33,997 bases of DNA from Oscillospiraceae bacterium (GTDB taxonomy: Bacteria; Bacillota; Clostridia; Oscillospirales; CAG-272): contig SVSC01000010.1 of assembly GCA_015064525.1 (NCBI GenBank), forward strand, positions 1-33,997. The letters run 5' to 3'. The notes under the pieces were generated by a model. The model was not told the DNA's origin. It made no database searches and saw only the letters and a program-made list of their open reading frames with translations. Below, piece after piece: positions 1 through 8,219 of the stretch. Position numbers and translations under genes: made by a program. The first letter of the stretch is position 1. Each line of letters opens with the position of its first letter.

Positions 1-393
1 GGCGGATTTCTCCATGAGGACGAGTGGATCTTTGAGGAGGATATGATCACCGACCAAACCCAGCGTCAGATGGCATCCGAAATTATCCGCGAAAAGATCC
101 TTCGCAACGTTGACCGCGAGGTTCCCCACGGAATTGCCGTGGTGATCGAGGAATACAAGGAGGAGGAGACGCTTGTCTCGATCCGCGCCGAGATCTTTTG
201 CGAAAAGGAATCCCATAAGGGGATCATTGTTGGAAAGAACGGCGCAACCCTCAAGCGCATCGGCTCTTATGCCCGTCAGGATCTGGAGGAGCTTCTGGGG
301 GTTAAGGTCTATCTCAATCTTTGGGTAAAGGTCAAGGAGAACTGGCGGGATACCCAAAGAGGTATTCTGGGCTTTGGCTACGGCGAAGGCTAA
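1..393 (+). CDS. era: GTPase Era, C-terminal part (5' end outside window)
   Basis: Era is an essential GTPase that binds the 3' end of 16S rRNA and helps mature the 30S subunit. Only the last 130 codons are present. The reading frame is open from base 1, so the gene continues upstream; the ATG at 43 is an internal Met, not a start. The visible part is the linker after the G domain (DMITDQ, AEIIREKI-like segment) and the KH RNA-binding domain, with its GKNG loop (GxxG motif) followed by the RQDLEELLG and VYLNLWVKV segments typical of Era. It ends in a short FGYGEG tail. recO follows after 19 bases, the usual Firmicutes order, so the two are probably cotranscribed. Identification is firm from the KH domain and the neighbour. 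Confidence 0.96.
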   Translation, partial: GGFLHEDEWIFEEDMITDQTQRQMASEIIREKILRNVDREVPHGIAVVIEEYKEEETLVSIRAEIFCEKESHKGIIVGKNGATLKRIGSYARQDLEELLGVKVYLNLWVKVKENWRDTQRGILGFGYGEG

Positions 394-412
394 CGCCTGA
401 GGAGCTTTTTCC

Positions 413-1246
413 ATGTCACAGCATGAAGCCATCGACGGCGTTGTGGTTCGGGTGCGGGATATGGGCGATTGCAACCGCTATCTGCAGGTCTTGACCGCGG
501 AGCGGGGGCGCATCACTCTGCTTGCCAAGGGAAGTCATTCCATGCGGAGCCCGCAGGCTGCCGTTAGTCAGCTTTATACCTACGCCAATTTTGAATATTA
601 CAGAAAGGGAAGCGTCAATATTCTCAAGGGAGGCTCCTCAATCCGCCCCTTCTACGCCTTGAGCGAGGATATTGACCGCCTGAATCTGGCATCCTATCTA
701 TGTGACGTGATCTGCGACGTGACCGACGAGGGCGTGGAAGCATCGGAGCTTCTCCGTTTGCTCCTCAATTCGCTTTATGCGGTCAGCGAGGAGCTTCGTC
801 CGCAGGAGCTGATCAAGGGCGCCTTTGAATTGCGGGTTGCCGCCATGTCGGGATACGAGCCTGCGCTTTCCTGCTGCACCGCTTGCGGAACGGGGGCTGC
901 GGAACTCTTTTATCTGGACGTGATGAACGGCGCGTTGGTTTGCGACGCGTGTCACGGAAAGCGCCAACGCCTGCCAACACCGCAGCACGAGGATTTGCGG
1001 GAGGCGGAGATCATTGGCATTTTATCCGCTTCGGTGCGGGAAGCCTTTCGCTACTGCGTCGGCGCGCCGCTGGAGCGTTTGTTTTCCTTCGAATTGAAGG
1101 AGGCGGAGGATCTGCGGGGTTTCTCCAAGCTGGCGGAAACCTATCTTTTGTCCCATTTGGGGCATGGGTTTGATTCGCTGAATTTCTATCATACCATGAA
1201 AAATACGCCTGCCGTATTTGATATCAACAAAAAGGATTTGAAATGA
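413..1246 (+). CDS. recO: DNA repair protein RecO
   Basis: RecO works with RecF and RecR to load RecA on SSB-coated single-stranded DNA during recombinational repair. The 277-residue product has the usual N-terminal OB-fold (the VVVRVRDMGDCNRY start and the LTAERGRITLLAKG segment) followed by a helical domain. It carries a four-cysteine zinc site, C155-x2-C158 and C177-x2-C180, that many RecO proteins have. Length is normal for the family (about 240-280). The ATG at 413 is preceded by a GAGGAG-like Shine-Dalgarno. The stop codon overlaps the mutS2 start as ATGA, which points to translational coupling with mutS2. Confidence 0.95.
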   Translation: MSQHEAIDGVVVRVRDMGDCNRYLQVLTAERGRITLLAKGSHSMRSPQAAVSQLYTYANFEYYRKGSVNILKGGSSIRPFYALSEDIDRLNLASYLCDVICDVTDEGVEASELLRLLLNSLYAVSEELRPQELIKGAFELRVAAMSGYEPALSCCTACGTGAAELFYLDVMNGALVCDACHGKRQRLPTPQHEDLREAEIIGILSASVREAFRYCVGAPLERLFSFELKEAEDLRGFSKLAETYLLSHLGHGFDSLNFYHTMKNTPAVFDINKKDLK

Positions 1247-3627
1247 GCTTTTCCGAAAAAACACTGATAACCTTAGAATTTGATAAGATCTGCGGGATGC
1301 TGGCGGAATGCGCCGCAACCGAGGGGGCTAAGGGACGGGCTCTCTGTCTCATGCCCACCTCCGATCCCGTTGAGATTGCCCGACGCCTGGCGCGCACCAC
1401 CGATGCCCGTAAGCTCACCGACGTGAAGGGAATGCCTCCCTTCGGAACGGTGCGGGAGGTGACCGCTGCTTGCGAAAGGGCAGAAAAGGGTGCTATGCTG
1501 TCCACAAGGGAGCTTTTGGACGTTGCCGCCCTGCTGCGATCCGCTCGGATGCTCACCGACTATAATAAGGTGAACCGCACCTTCCCAACGTCGCTGGACG
1601 AGATCTTTGAGCGGTTATTGCCCAACCGAACGCTGGAGGAGCGGATCAGTCGCTCAATCCTATCGGAGGATCTGATTGCCGACGAAGCCAGCCGCGAGCT
1701 GGCGGAGATCCGCAGAAAGATCCGTGAGGCGAATAACCGCATCAAGGAAACTCTCCAACGGTATGTCAGCGGCTCCTATTCCAAGTCTCTGCAGGAGAAC
1801 CTGATCACCACCAGAAACGGGCGCTACGTGGTTCCCGTGAAGGTGGAGCATAAAAACGAAATCAAGGGGCTGATCCACGATACCTCCTCCTCGGGTGCCA
1901 CCATTTTTGTGGAGCCTATTGCCGTGGTGGAGGCGAACAACGAGCTGAGAATGCTCCAATCCAAGGAGGAGCATGAGATCGAGCGGATTCTGTTTGCGCT
2001 GTCTGCCGACGTCAGCGCTGTGGCGCATTCTCTTTATCTCAACTATCTCAACGTCACCGAGCTGGCGTTTTGCTTTGCCTGCGGGGAGCTTTCCTCGCGG
2101 ATGCGTGCCGCCGAGCCGATTCTCTCCAAGGACGGGGTGATCGACCTCCGTCGGGCAAGACACCCCCTGATCGACCGCAACCGAGTGGTTCCAACCAACA
2201 TTAAGCTGGGCAACGGATGCGACACCATGATCATCACGGGTCCCAACACGGGCGGTAAAACGGTTACCCTGAAAACCTTGGGCTTGTTTTCGCTGATGGC
2301 GCAATCGGGGCTCCACATTCCCGCCGAGCCCGAATCGTCGGTTCGGATCTTTGATAAGATACTGGTGGACATTGGCGACGAGCAGAGCATTGAGCAGTCG
2401 CTTTCCACCTTCTCCTCCCATATGGTGAATATCGTTTCCATCATGAAAGAGGTGAACCGTGAAACGCTTTGTCTCTTCGACGAGCTGGGCGCGGGAACCG
2501 ACCCCGTGGAGGGGGCAGCGCTGGCGGTTGCCATCATTGAAACGGTGCGGGAGCGTGGCGCTTACTGTGCCGCCACCACCCACTATACCGAGTTAAAGAC
2601 CTTTGCGCTGAATACCGACGGTGTGGTGAATGCCTCCTGTGAGTTCGATGTTACCACCCTCAAGCCCACCTACCGTCTCATCATCGGCACCCCCGGAAAA
2701 TCCAACGCCTTTGCCATTTCCTCCAAGCTGGGATTAGAGGATTCCATCATTGCTTTGGCAAAGCAGCACGTGAACACCGATCACAAGCAGTTTGAGGCGG
2801 TGATCGAGCAGCTGGAGGAGGCGCGCCTGGTTGCGGATCGAAATCGAGAGGAGGCAGAGCGCCTCCGCGCTGACTACGAAAGGAAAAGTCGGGATGCCGA
2901 GGCGGAGATCGCGCGGATGAGAAAGGATGCCTCCCATGAAATCGAGCAGAACCGCAGGAAGGCGCAGCAAATGCTCGATAGCGCCCGCGCCTCCAGCGAA
3001 TTCATCTTTGCTCAGCTGGAAAAGGCGAAGAAGGCGGAGGAGGCACACCGACTTTCCGAGGATCTGGATGCCGCGCGCCGCGCGGTACGGGCAGAGTTTC
3101 GGAAAAACGATGACCGCGTGAACCCCGTTGAGGAAAAGAAAAACGCCAAATACGTGCTTCCCAGAGCTCTTCGGAAGGGAGATCGGGTGTACATTGTGAA
3201 TATCGACAAGGAGGGAACCGTGCTGGAGCTGCCGGATAAGAGCAATTCGGTGCTGGTGCAGGCGGGGATTCTCAAAACACGAACCAAGCTGGCAAATCTC
3301 CAGCTGATCGAGGAGGAAAGCAAATTCATCAGCGGAGGTACATCCGCTCCGGCGGCAGGCTACCGTATGCAGGTAAATCGTGACTTCCGTGACGAGATCG
3401 ACCTGCGGGGAATGCTTGGCGACGAGGCGTGGCAGGCGGTGGATAAGTATTTGGACGAGGCCGTTGTTGCGGGCTTTTCCAAGGTACGTTTGATCCACGG
3501 AAAGGGAACGGGCGCCCTGAAAAACGCGCTCTGGCAGTATTTGAAGCGGGATCGCCGTGTGGCAAGCTATCGCATCGGGCAGTACGGCGAGGGCGACGGC
3601 GGCGTGACCGTTGTTGAGCTGAAATAA
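1243..3627 (+). CDS. mutS2: MutS2 ATPase/endonuclease with C-terminal Smr domain
   Basis: MutS2 is a MutS-like ABC ATPase lacking the mismatch-recognition domain. In Firmicutes it has been linked to suppression of recombination and to rescue of collided ribosomes. The 794 residues show the core/lever region, a Walker A motif GPNTGGKT (333-340), a Walker B segment ending in D413-E414 (LCLFDELGAGTD), a long charged coiled coil (about 515-630), and an Smr nuclease domain at the end (DLRG at 720-723, HGKG at 752-755). Every expected motif is present and the length is usual. It overlaps recO by 4 bases and belongs to the era-recO-mutS2 run. Confidence 0.97.
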   Translation: MSFSEKTLITLEFDKICGMLAECAATEGAKGRALCLMPTSDPVEIARRLARTTDARKLTDVKGMPPFGTVREVTAACERAEKGAMLSTRELLDVAALLRSARMLTDYNKVNRTFPTSLDEIFERLLPNRTLEERISRSILSEDLIADEASRELAEIRRKIREANNRIKETLQRYVSGSYSKSLQENLITTRNGRYVVPVKVEHKNEIKGLIHDTSSSGATIFVEPIAVVEANNELRMLQSKEEHEIERILFALSADVSAVAHSLYLNYLNVTELAFCFACGELSSRMRAAEPILSKDGVIDLRRARHPLIDRNRVVPTNIKLGNGCDTMIITGPNTGGKTVTLKTLGLFSLMAQSGLHIPAEPESSVRIFDKILVDIGDEQSIEQSLSTFSSHMVNIVSIMKEVNRETLCLFDELGAGTDPVEGAALAVAIIETVRERGAYCAATTHYTELKTFALNTDGVVNASCEFDVTTLKPTYRLIIGTPGKSNAFAISSKLGLEDSIIALAKQHVNTDHKQFEAVIEQLEEARLVADRNREEAERLRADYERKSRDAEAEIARMRKDASHEIEQNRRKAQQMLDSARASSEFIFAQLEKAKKAEEAHRLSEDLDAARRAVRAEFRKNDDRVNPVEEKKNAKYVLPRALRKGDRVYIVNIDKEGTVLELPDKSNSVLVQAGILKTRTKLANLQLIEEESKFISGGTSAPAAGYRMQVNRDFRDEIDLRGMLGDEAWQAVDKYLDEAVVAGFSKVRLIHGKGTGALKNALWQYLKRDRRVASYRIGQYGEGDGGVTVVELK

Positions 3628-3645
3628 ACCGAAAGAGGTAGAACC

Positions 3646-4554
3646 ATGAGTCAACGGATGAAAACACGGTGCGCCATTGTGTTGGCGCTGATGATTCTTT
3701 TGTCCGTTGGCTCGTTTTTTCTTCTTCAAGCAACAGAAGGCTCGCTTCTGCTGTCCTTTTTGCAAGCTACCAACATGGAGCGTCCCGATTCTCCCAAGGC
3801 ATTTGGCGCCTTTCATTTCGGGTGCTTGGCGGGATGCCTTTTGCTAACACTGCCAACCTGTGCGGTGGCATGGCGGTTGTCAAATGATCGCCGACGCGCC
3901 ATTACCGACGGCGTGGTGTTTGGCGCGGGGGTGCTTTTTGCCTGTATGGAGCTTTATAAGCAGCTTCTGTGCTTTTTTGTAATCGGAAACGGGCAATACG
4001 ATTTTTCGATCTTTCCCTTTCAATTTTGCACGCTGCCTCTCTATCTTTGTCTTGTGGCGCCGCTGATGGGGGAGGGAACTGCCAAGCGCGCCTGCTATGG
4101 CTTTTTGGCGCTCTACTCCACGGTGGGAGGCTACCTTGTGGTGGGATATCCACGCTTTTATCCCCAGTTTACGTTGTGTGTGCACACCATGATCTGGCAT
4201 TCGGTGATGATTGCGCTGGGAGGATTTTTGCTGATCGCGGAGGAAATCGGAAAAGACTTCCGCGAGGATTTGCTTCATCCAACGGTGATGCTGGGCGGCT
4301 CCATGGCAGTGGCAACGGCACTGAATTTGTTGCTTAGACCGCGCGCAAGCAGGGCGGTTGGCGTGCTGAATCTCTTTTATCTCAGCCCCTATGAAAGAAC
4401 CTACTTTTGGGGACTGAGGACGATCCAGGATACGCTGGGGTGGCTTCCCATGTTTTTCTCCTATGGCGTTGCTTTTTTTGTGTTGGGGGCGATTCCGCTG
4501 TGGTTTTTGGGGCGTTTTTTTCTGAAAATGCGTTTTCGCAAAAACAAACTGTAA
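3646..4554 (+). CDS. YwaF/TIGR02206-like integral membrane protein
   Basis: A 302-residue polytopic membrane protein with about seven to eight hydrophobic segments. The segment FPFQFCTLPLYLCLVAP, in which a small polar/Cys motif sits inside a helix, and a later CVHTMIWHSVM helix with conserved-looking His residues resemble the YwaF/TIGR02206 family of unknown function. The ATG at 3646 follows an AGAGGTAG ribosome binding site, 18 bases after the mutS2 stop, so it may be the distal gene of that operon. The C-terminus is short and basic (KMRFRKNKL). No catalytic motif is recognised and no substrate can be inferred. The family assignment is from memory of the motif pattern. Confidence 0.75.
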   Translation: MSQRMKTRCAIVLALMILLSVGSFFLLQATEGSLLLSFLQATNMERPDSPKAFGAFHFGCLAGCLLLTLPTCAVAWRLSNDRRRAITDGVVFGAGVLFACMELYKQLLCFFVIGNGQYDFSIFPFQFCTLPLYLCLVAPLMGEGTAKRACYGFLALYSTVGGYLVVGYPRFYPQFTLCVHTMIWHSVMIALGGFLLIAEEIGKDFREDLLHPTVMLGGSMAVATALNLLLRPRASRAVGVLNLFYLSPYERTYFWGLRTIQDTLGWLPMFFSYGVAFFVLGAIPLWFLGRFFLKMRFRKNKL

Positions 4555-4592
4555 AAAAAAATGACTTTTTCCGAAAAAAAACAAAAAAACTA

Positions 4593-4621
4593 TTGCAATT
4601 TCGGTTAGAATATGGTAGAAT
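4593..4621 (+). promoter_or_regulatory. Sigma-A-type promoter of secG
   Basis: A -35 element TTGCAA (4593-4598) and a -10 element TAGAAT (4616-4621) are separated by exactly 17 bases. Transcription would start near 4628, about 60 bases upstream of the secG ATG. This lets secG be expressed apart from the era-recO-mutS2 run. Confidence 0.75.
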
Positions 4622-4638
4622 ATATGAGTATGAAAGCC

Positions 4639-4665
4639 GTTCCGTCTATTGATCGGAGACGGAAC
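4639..4665 (+). promoter_or_regulatory. 9-bp perfect hairpin in the secG 5' leader
   Basis: GTTCCGTCT (4639-4647) pairs perfectly with AGACGGAAC (4657-4665) around a 9-base loop. It begins about 11 bases after the predicted transcription start and ends about 10 bases before the GGAGG ribosome binding site. No poly-T follows, so it is not a terminator. It may stabilise the mRNA 5' end or be a protein-binding element. Confidence 0.6.
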
Positions 4666-4687
4666 ATCAAATAATCGGAGGTTAAGT

Positions 4688-4978
4688 ATGAACAACTTGA
4701 TTGCATCTCTGTCTGTGGCATCCGTTTTCACTTGGATCCTCGGAATCGCTCTGTGTCTGTTGGCAGGCGTCATTACCGTTTTGGTATCTCTGCAGAACAC
4801 CAACGAGGGAGGTCTCTCCGGCACCCTTGCGGGCGGCAACAGCGACAGCTTTTTTGGAAAGTCCAAGACCATGACGAAGGAGCGCCGTTTGGATCGTTGG
4901 ACCCTGATCGGTTCCATTGTTTTCGTGGTTCTCGTTCTGGTAACCGTGATCCTGGTTTCCGCAACCTACGGAGCTTGA
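4688..4978 (+). CDS. secG: Preprotein translocase subunit SecG
   Basis: SecG is the small accessory subunit of the SecYEG channel and aids export by SecA. The 96-residue product has two membrane segments (roughly residues 15-36 and 72-93) separated by a Gly/Ser-rich loop with the family pattern of VLLQ-like residues, GG-rich stretch and F-F-G-K (VLVSLQNTNEGG ... GGNSDSFFGKSKT). The ATG at 4688 is chosen because GGAGG lies at 4677-4681, 6 bases upstream; the longer in-frame TTG at 4649 lies in the leader hairpin and has no ribosome binding site. It is monocistronic, between its own promoter and a strong terminator. Confidence 0.95.
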   Translation: MNNLIASLSVASVFTWILGIALCLLAGVITVLVSLQNTNEGGLSGTLAGGNSDSFFGKSKTMTKERRLDRWTLIGSIVFVVLVLVTVILVSATYGA

Positions 4979-4984
4979 TCAGAC

Positions 4985-5025
4985 AAAAAACAACCGTTGG
5001 CAATTGAGCCAACGGTTGTTTTTTT
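4985..5025. terminator. Bidirectional intrinsic terminator after secG
   Basis: An 11-bp perfect stem (4991-5001 with 5008-5018), a 6-base loop and a run of seven T (5019-5025) end the secG transcript. Six A at 4985-4990 give a T tract on the other strand, so it can also stop the convergent minus-strand transcript of the YegP-repeat gene. Confidence 0.9.
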
Positions 5026-5031
5026 GTCAAA

Positions 5032-5061
5032 GAGCGCCCGTCGCGTTCGCGACGGGCGCTC
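5032..5061 (-). terminator. GC-rich 13-bp hairpin downstream of the YegP-repeat gene
   Basis: A perfect 13-bp inverted repeat (5032-5044 with 5049-5061, loop 5045-5048) lies 17 bases past the stop codon of the minus-strand gene. Only short T stretches follow it on the minus strand, so on its own it is a weak terminator. With the adjacent hairpin at 4991-5018 it would give a double stop or a protective 3' stem. Confidence 0.55.
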
Positions 5062-5078
5062 CTTCAATTTCTATTCCA

Positions 5079-6305
5079 TCAACCTTCTGCTTCGTTTACG
5101 TCAACCTCAATGGATGCGGTTACAATAAAGTTCTTTACAGACTCAATGATCTTCTCACACTGGGGCTTGTTGTCGTAGGATTCGCCGATGAAGCTGGGGG
5201 CGGATCCAATGTTCTTCAGAACGTAGCGGAAGTTTCCGAACTTGTCGCGATCTACGTAGAAGTTGCCAACGTAGGCGGCACGCTTGAAGGACTCAATGCC
5301 CTTGCGGCAGGCAGCCTCGGTTGCGTAGAAGCGGCTGGCGTAGAGAATTTGACCGTTGCTGGCAAGGAGATAGAAGCTGTATTCGCCGTTTTCCTCGCGG
5401 CTGATCTCAAACTTCCCCTTTTTAGCGGCGGTAGCCTCTGCCTTGGCGATGGCGTTCCAATCCACGTCATCCACACCCTTCTTGGTCACCTTTGCGTACT
5501 CATAAGCGGCAAGAGCCTCCTTGTCGGGCTTGTAGCGGATGATGCGGGCGTTGTTTGCAAAGTTGCGAACCGACTCGGCAGACTTCTGGCACTGATCCTT
5601 GGTGGTATAGTTCTCACCGTAGTATTTGTTCACCAGAATAAAGCGGTAGCGGTCGTATTTATCCTTTTTAATGTCAAATTCCGAGGTTGCAACGGTCTTT
5701 TTGAAGGTTTTGATGCCGTTCAACGCGCCCAGAAGCGTGGTAAAGCTGGGGCTATCGAACAGAACCTGACCGTTGTTGGCAATGAGGCAGAAGTGGTAGC
5801 CATCCACCTCGAGAGAAAATTCATATTTGCCGATTGCCTTTGCGCCGTTCTTGGCGATTTCAGCCTCAGCCTCCTCAATGGCAGCGTCGAACGCGGCGCG
5901 GATATCCTCCTCTGTGGTTGCAAAGAAGGGACGACCGGCGGGGGATTTGGCTGCAGCCTTTTCGGTTGCGGGCTGGCTTGCCAGCTTCACAGCGGCGGGA
6001 GTTGCGGTTTTGGTTGCGGGAGCAGCCTTGGTGGCAGGTGCCTTGGCGGGAGCGGCAGGAGCCTTCGCAACGCCTGCGGGCGCCTTGGCGGGAGCAACCT
6101 TCACGGTGGACTTGGGAGCGGTGGAAGCCGATCCTGCGGCATTGGTCGCCTTTGCGGGCGCCTTGGCGGGAGCCACCTTAGTTGTAGTTGTTGGAGTGGG
6201 AGCCGCTTTCGCTGCGGGAGCCTTTTCCTTCACTGCGGGCGCTGCCTGAGCCGCCTTCTTTTCAGGTTCGTCCTGCTTTTTCTTGTTACGATTCCAAAAT
6301 GCCAT
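5079..6305 (-). CDS. Ala/Pro/Lys-rich protein with four YegP (DUF1508) repeats
   Basis: A 408-residue protein in three parts. Residues 1-10 are basic (MAFWNRNKKK). Residues 15-127 are low-complexity Ala/Pro/Lys/Thr with recurring APAKAPA units, like a histone H1 tail or flexible linker. Residues 159-395 hold two pairs of YegP/DUF1508 repeats (about 159-205 and 207-256, then 297-345 and 346-395), each with the G-K-[YF]-x-[FY] strand, an NGQ[VI]L turn and a G-I-x-[ST]-[FV]-K helix. YegP proteins usually have one or two repeats; their function is unknown. No signal peptide or membrane segment is visible, so it should be cytoplasmic. GGAGG lies 6 bases before the ATG, and a consensus promoter precedes it. 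It appears monocistronic. Confidence 0.9.
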   Translation of the reverse strand: MAFWNRNKKKQDEPEKKAAQAAPAVKEKAPAAKAAPTPTTTTKVAPAKAPAKATNAAGSASTAPKSTVKVAPAKAPAGVAKAPAAPAKAPATKAAPATKTATPAAVKLASQPATEKAAAKSPAGRPFFATTEEDIRAAFDAAIEEAEAEIAKNGAKAIGKYEFSLEVDGYHFCLIANNGQVLFDSPSFTTLLGALNGIKTFKKTVATSEFDIKKDKYDRYRFILVNKYYGENYTTKDQCQKSAESVRNFANNARIIRYKPDKEALAAYEYAKVTKKGVDDVDWNAIAKAEATAAKKGKFEISREENGEYSFYLLASNGQILYASRFYATEAACRKGIESFKRAAYVGNFYVDRDKFGNFRYVLKNIGSAPSFIGESYDNKPQCEKIIESVKNFIVTASIEVDVNEAEG

Positions 6306-6340
6306 GATTAGCCTCCATATGTATATATATTTCCATGTTT

Positions 6341-6369
6341 ATTGTAACACATTTTTGCGGGAATGTCAA
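6341..6369 (-). promoter_or_regulatory. Consensus sigma-A promoter of the YegP-repeat gene
   Basis: On the minus strand, -35 TTGACA (6364-6369) and -10 TACAAT (6341-6346) are 17 bases apart. The start would be near 6334, giving a leader of about 30 bases with GGAGG at 6312-6316. The near-perfect match suggests strong housekeeping expression. Confidence 0.85.
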
Positions 6370-6455
6370 CGGTTTTTCAAAAATGTTTCACAAATTTCCT
6401 TTCGTTATCCATGCTCGCGAGGCGATTTGGGTGGGTTAGCGAGCCCTTCGTATAT

Positions 6456-6489
6456 CCATGGGGAGCGCGCGTTGACGCGCTCCTCATGG
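6456..6489. repeat. Long imperfect hairpin downstream of cotH
   Basis: Inverted repeat: CCATG (6456-6460), one base, GGAGCGCG (6462-6469), loop 6470-6475, CGCGCTCC (6476-6483), one base, CATGG (6485-6489). This gives 13 paired bases with one mismatch. A smaller hairpin, TGAGGA/TCCTCA, follows at about 6505-6521. Neither has a clear T tract on the minus strand, so they may protect or end the cotH mRNA only weakly. The rest of 6370-6529 shows nothing I recognise. Confidence 0.5.
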
Positions 6490-6529
6490 AGCTCCGGGCT
6501 TTTATGAGGAGTTGCATCCTCACTGCCTC

Positions 6530-8182
6530 TTATTTCACAAAATTGTGATCGGAAAATTGCTCGTTGAGCCAAGCGATGCGTTTGAGGAGCCACTGATAGC
6601 ATTTCGCCACCTCTGTGATACGGTCGGATACTTCCTCGGGGAGATCCTCCTTGCGATTCCACATCTCGGCATCAATGCGCAGGTCTTTCTCATAGTTTCT
6701 GGTAATTTGGAGCATCATGTCCAGCGTTGAGTCGAATCCGTTCGTTCCGTAGTAAACCTCTTTCCAGATCTCCGTAATTCGTTCGCGGATAAAATCGTGG
6801 TTGAGGAGCATGACATACCACACGTTGCGACATGCGGCAAAGTATTCCTCGGTATCCGCATATGTGTAGTATTTCCAACGGTAGAAGGCATGGTCGAAAT
6901 CCCATGGGCAAGAGAAGGTGAAAAGCCCCGTTCCGCCTTCCGAAAAATCGACGTGTGTATAGTAGCTCTTTTGTCTGTCATCCCAGTTGCAGGTCAGCTC
7001 ACTGTGGATGTATTTGCGAGCCAAGGAGTCAACGTCAATCAAAGCGCGAATTGCTTCCTCTGCGGTTTTGGCATCGGATGGAACAAGATATCCGTTTTCG
7101 TCAATCGCCATATAACAATTCTCATATGTTGCCATATGGATTGCTTTAAACACATTTTGAAAATAACGTTTCGCAAACGCCTCCTGCTCAGGGGTTGTGT
7201 CATCGTTTTTTAACTCGAAATGAAAATACCGAACGTGAGGAACATAACTTTCTCCTAAAAAGTTGGTGTACTGATAGGATTGAACGTCAATCGTCAAAAA
7301 CGGATCCTCTGAGCTGTTTTCCTGCTCAAAAAAATATCCCGACAGAATGTTTTCGGTATCCGCTCCCGCTTCCTCAATGTTAACTCGGTTCTCGTTGATC
7401 TGGCTCTGCTCGGCAAGCAAATATACGCCTTGATAAATGCCGTCGATATATACATTAACGTATCGCCAGTCGGAGGTGTACTCAGTGAGAATCTCCGAAG
7501 CCAAGCTAAGCGAGGTGGAATTATGGATCATGGAGGCATCAAACCACTCGGCAAGCAACACCCAGCTTTTGCACTTTGCCCCCTCGTTCATACCAAGCAG
7601 ATTGCGTTTGGAATCAAACTTAATGCGGTAGGGCTTTTTGGGCTTTGATAAGGTGGAATTACCACGAAGTCGGATTCCTGCAGCCGCGTTTTCAAAGCAG
7701 TATTCCTCATTGGAGGTGGTCATAGACACGGTGCAGTCCACATATGTTTCCTTGGAAGTGATGGATTCGCCTCCAACATTCAGGTTCAAAACAGGCAGTG
7801 TTTTGGGTAGCACTCGAACGATACAGCTGCTTTCTCCGCCACCCGACACAATGGAATATCCTTCTCTTTGGGCGTAAACCACACCGTGTTCCACGATCAC
7901 GCAATCATTGGAGGAACTCCAATTCACCGTTCCCTCGGCATTTTCGGGAGTATGAACGCTGAAATTGAGCAATCGCAATTCGCCTTCAAACATATAAAAG
8001 ATATTATCGGTAATCTCGGCAAAAGGACGTGTAACATTCTCGTTTTGCGCGGGAGCGTTTTCCGTTGTGGCACCGGTGCCGAGAACCGTTTCTTCAGGCG
8101 AGCCATCAGAAGCCTGACGGTTGCAGGCAACAAGCGATACCGTTATCCAAAAACATAAAAACAGGCATAATATTCGTTTCAT
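6530..8182 (-). CDS. CotH-family protein, predicted lipoprotein with Ig-like domain
   Basis: CotH proteins are atypical protein kinases; in Bacillus the family phosphorylates spore coat proteins. This 550-residue product starts with a lipoprotein signal (MKRILCLFLCF... then LVAC with lipobox Cys20), a low-complexity linker, and a Big2-like beta domain (about residues 60-125: VNWSSSNDC, GYSIVSGGG). The CotH domain follows: RGNSTLSKPKKPYRIKF, SWVLLAEWFDASMIHN, YQGVYLLAEQSQ and the late PWDFDHAF segment with a candidate metal-binding Asp pair. The start at 8182 is chosen over the upstream in-frame GTG-type start because it gives the signal peptide, an AAAGGA site and agrees with the promoter at 8220-8248. 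A secreted, lipid-anchored CotH outside a coat cluster is more likely a surface protein than a coat kinase. Confidence 0.88.
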   Translation of the reverse strand: MKRILCLFLCFWITVSLVACNRQASDGSPEETVLGTGATTENAPAQNENVTRPFAEITDNIFYMFEGELRLLNFSVHTPENAEGTVNWSSSNDCVIVEHGVVYAQREGYSIVSGGGESSCIVRVLPKTLPVLNLNVGGESITSKETYVDCTVSMTTSNEEYCFENAAAGIRLRGNSTLSKPKKPYRIKFDSKRNLLGMNEGAKCKSWVLLAEWFDASMIHNSTSLSLASEILTEYTSDWRYVNVYIDGIYQGVYLLAEQSQINENRVNIEEAGADTENILSGYFFEQENSSEDPFLTIDVQSYQYTNFLGESYVPHVRYFHFELKNDDTTPEQEAFAKRYFQNVFKAIHMATYENCYMAIDENGYLVPSDAKTAEEAIRALIDVDSLARKYIHSELTCNWDDRQKSYYTHVDFSEGGTGLFTFSCPWDFDHAFYRWKYYTYADTEEYFAACRNVWYVMLLNHDFIRERITEIWKEVYYGTNGFDSTLDMMLQITRNYEKDLRIDAEMWNRKEDLPEEVSDRITEVAKCYQWLLKRIAWLNEQFSDHNFVK

Positions 8183-8219
8183 AGCACAGTTTCCTTTCCG
8201 TGTTTTCCTACTTTTTCTT

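Noticed and set aside
6021-6190. Repeated GGCGGGAGC-like units suggesting a tandem DNA repeat or CRISPR
   Set aside because: They are irregular, lie inside the coding frame and simply encode the APAKAPA stretch; there are no uniform spacers.
5004-6311. 435-codon plus-strand open frame rich in Gly, Cys and Ser opposite the YegP-repeat gene
   Set aside because: Its Gly/Cys repeats mirror the GCN codons of the Ala-rich tail on the other strand; there is no start signal, while the minus-strand gene has promoter, ribosome binding site and domains.
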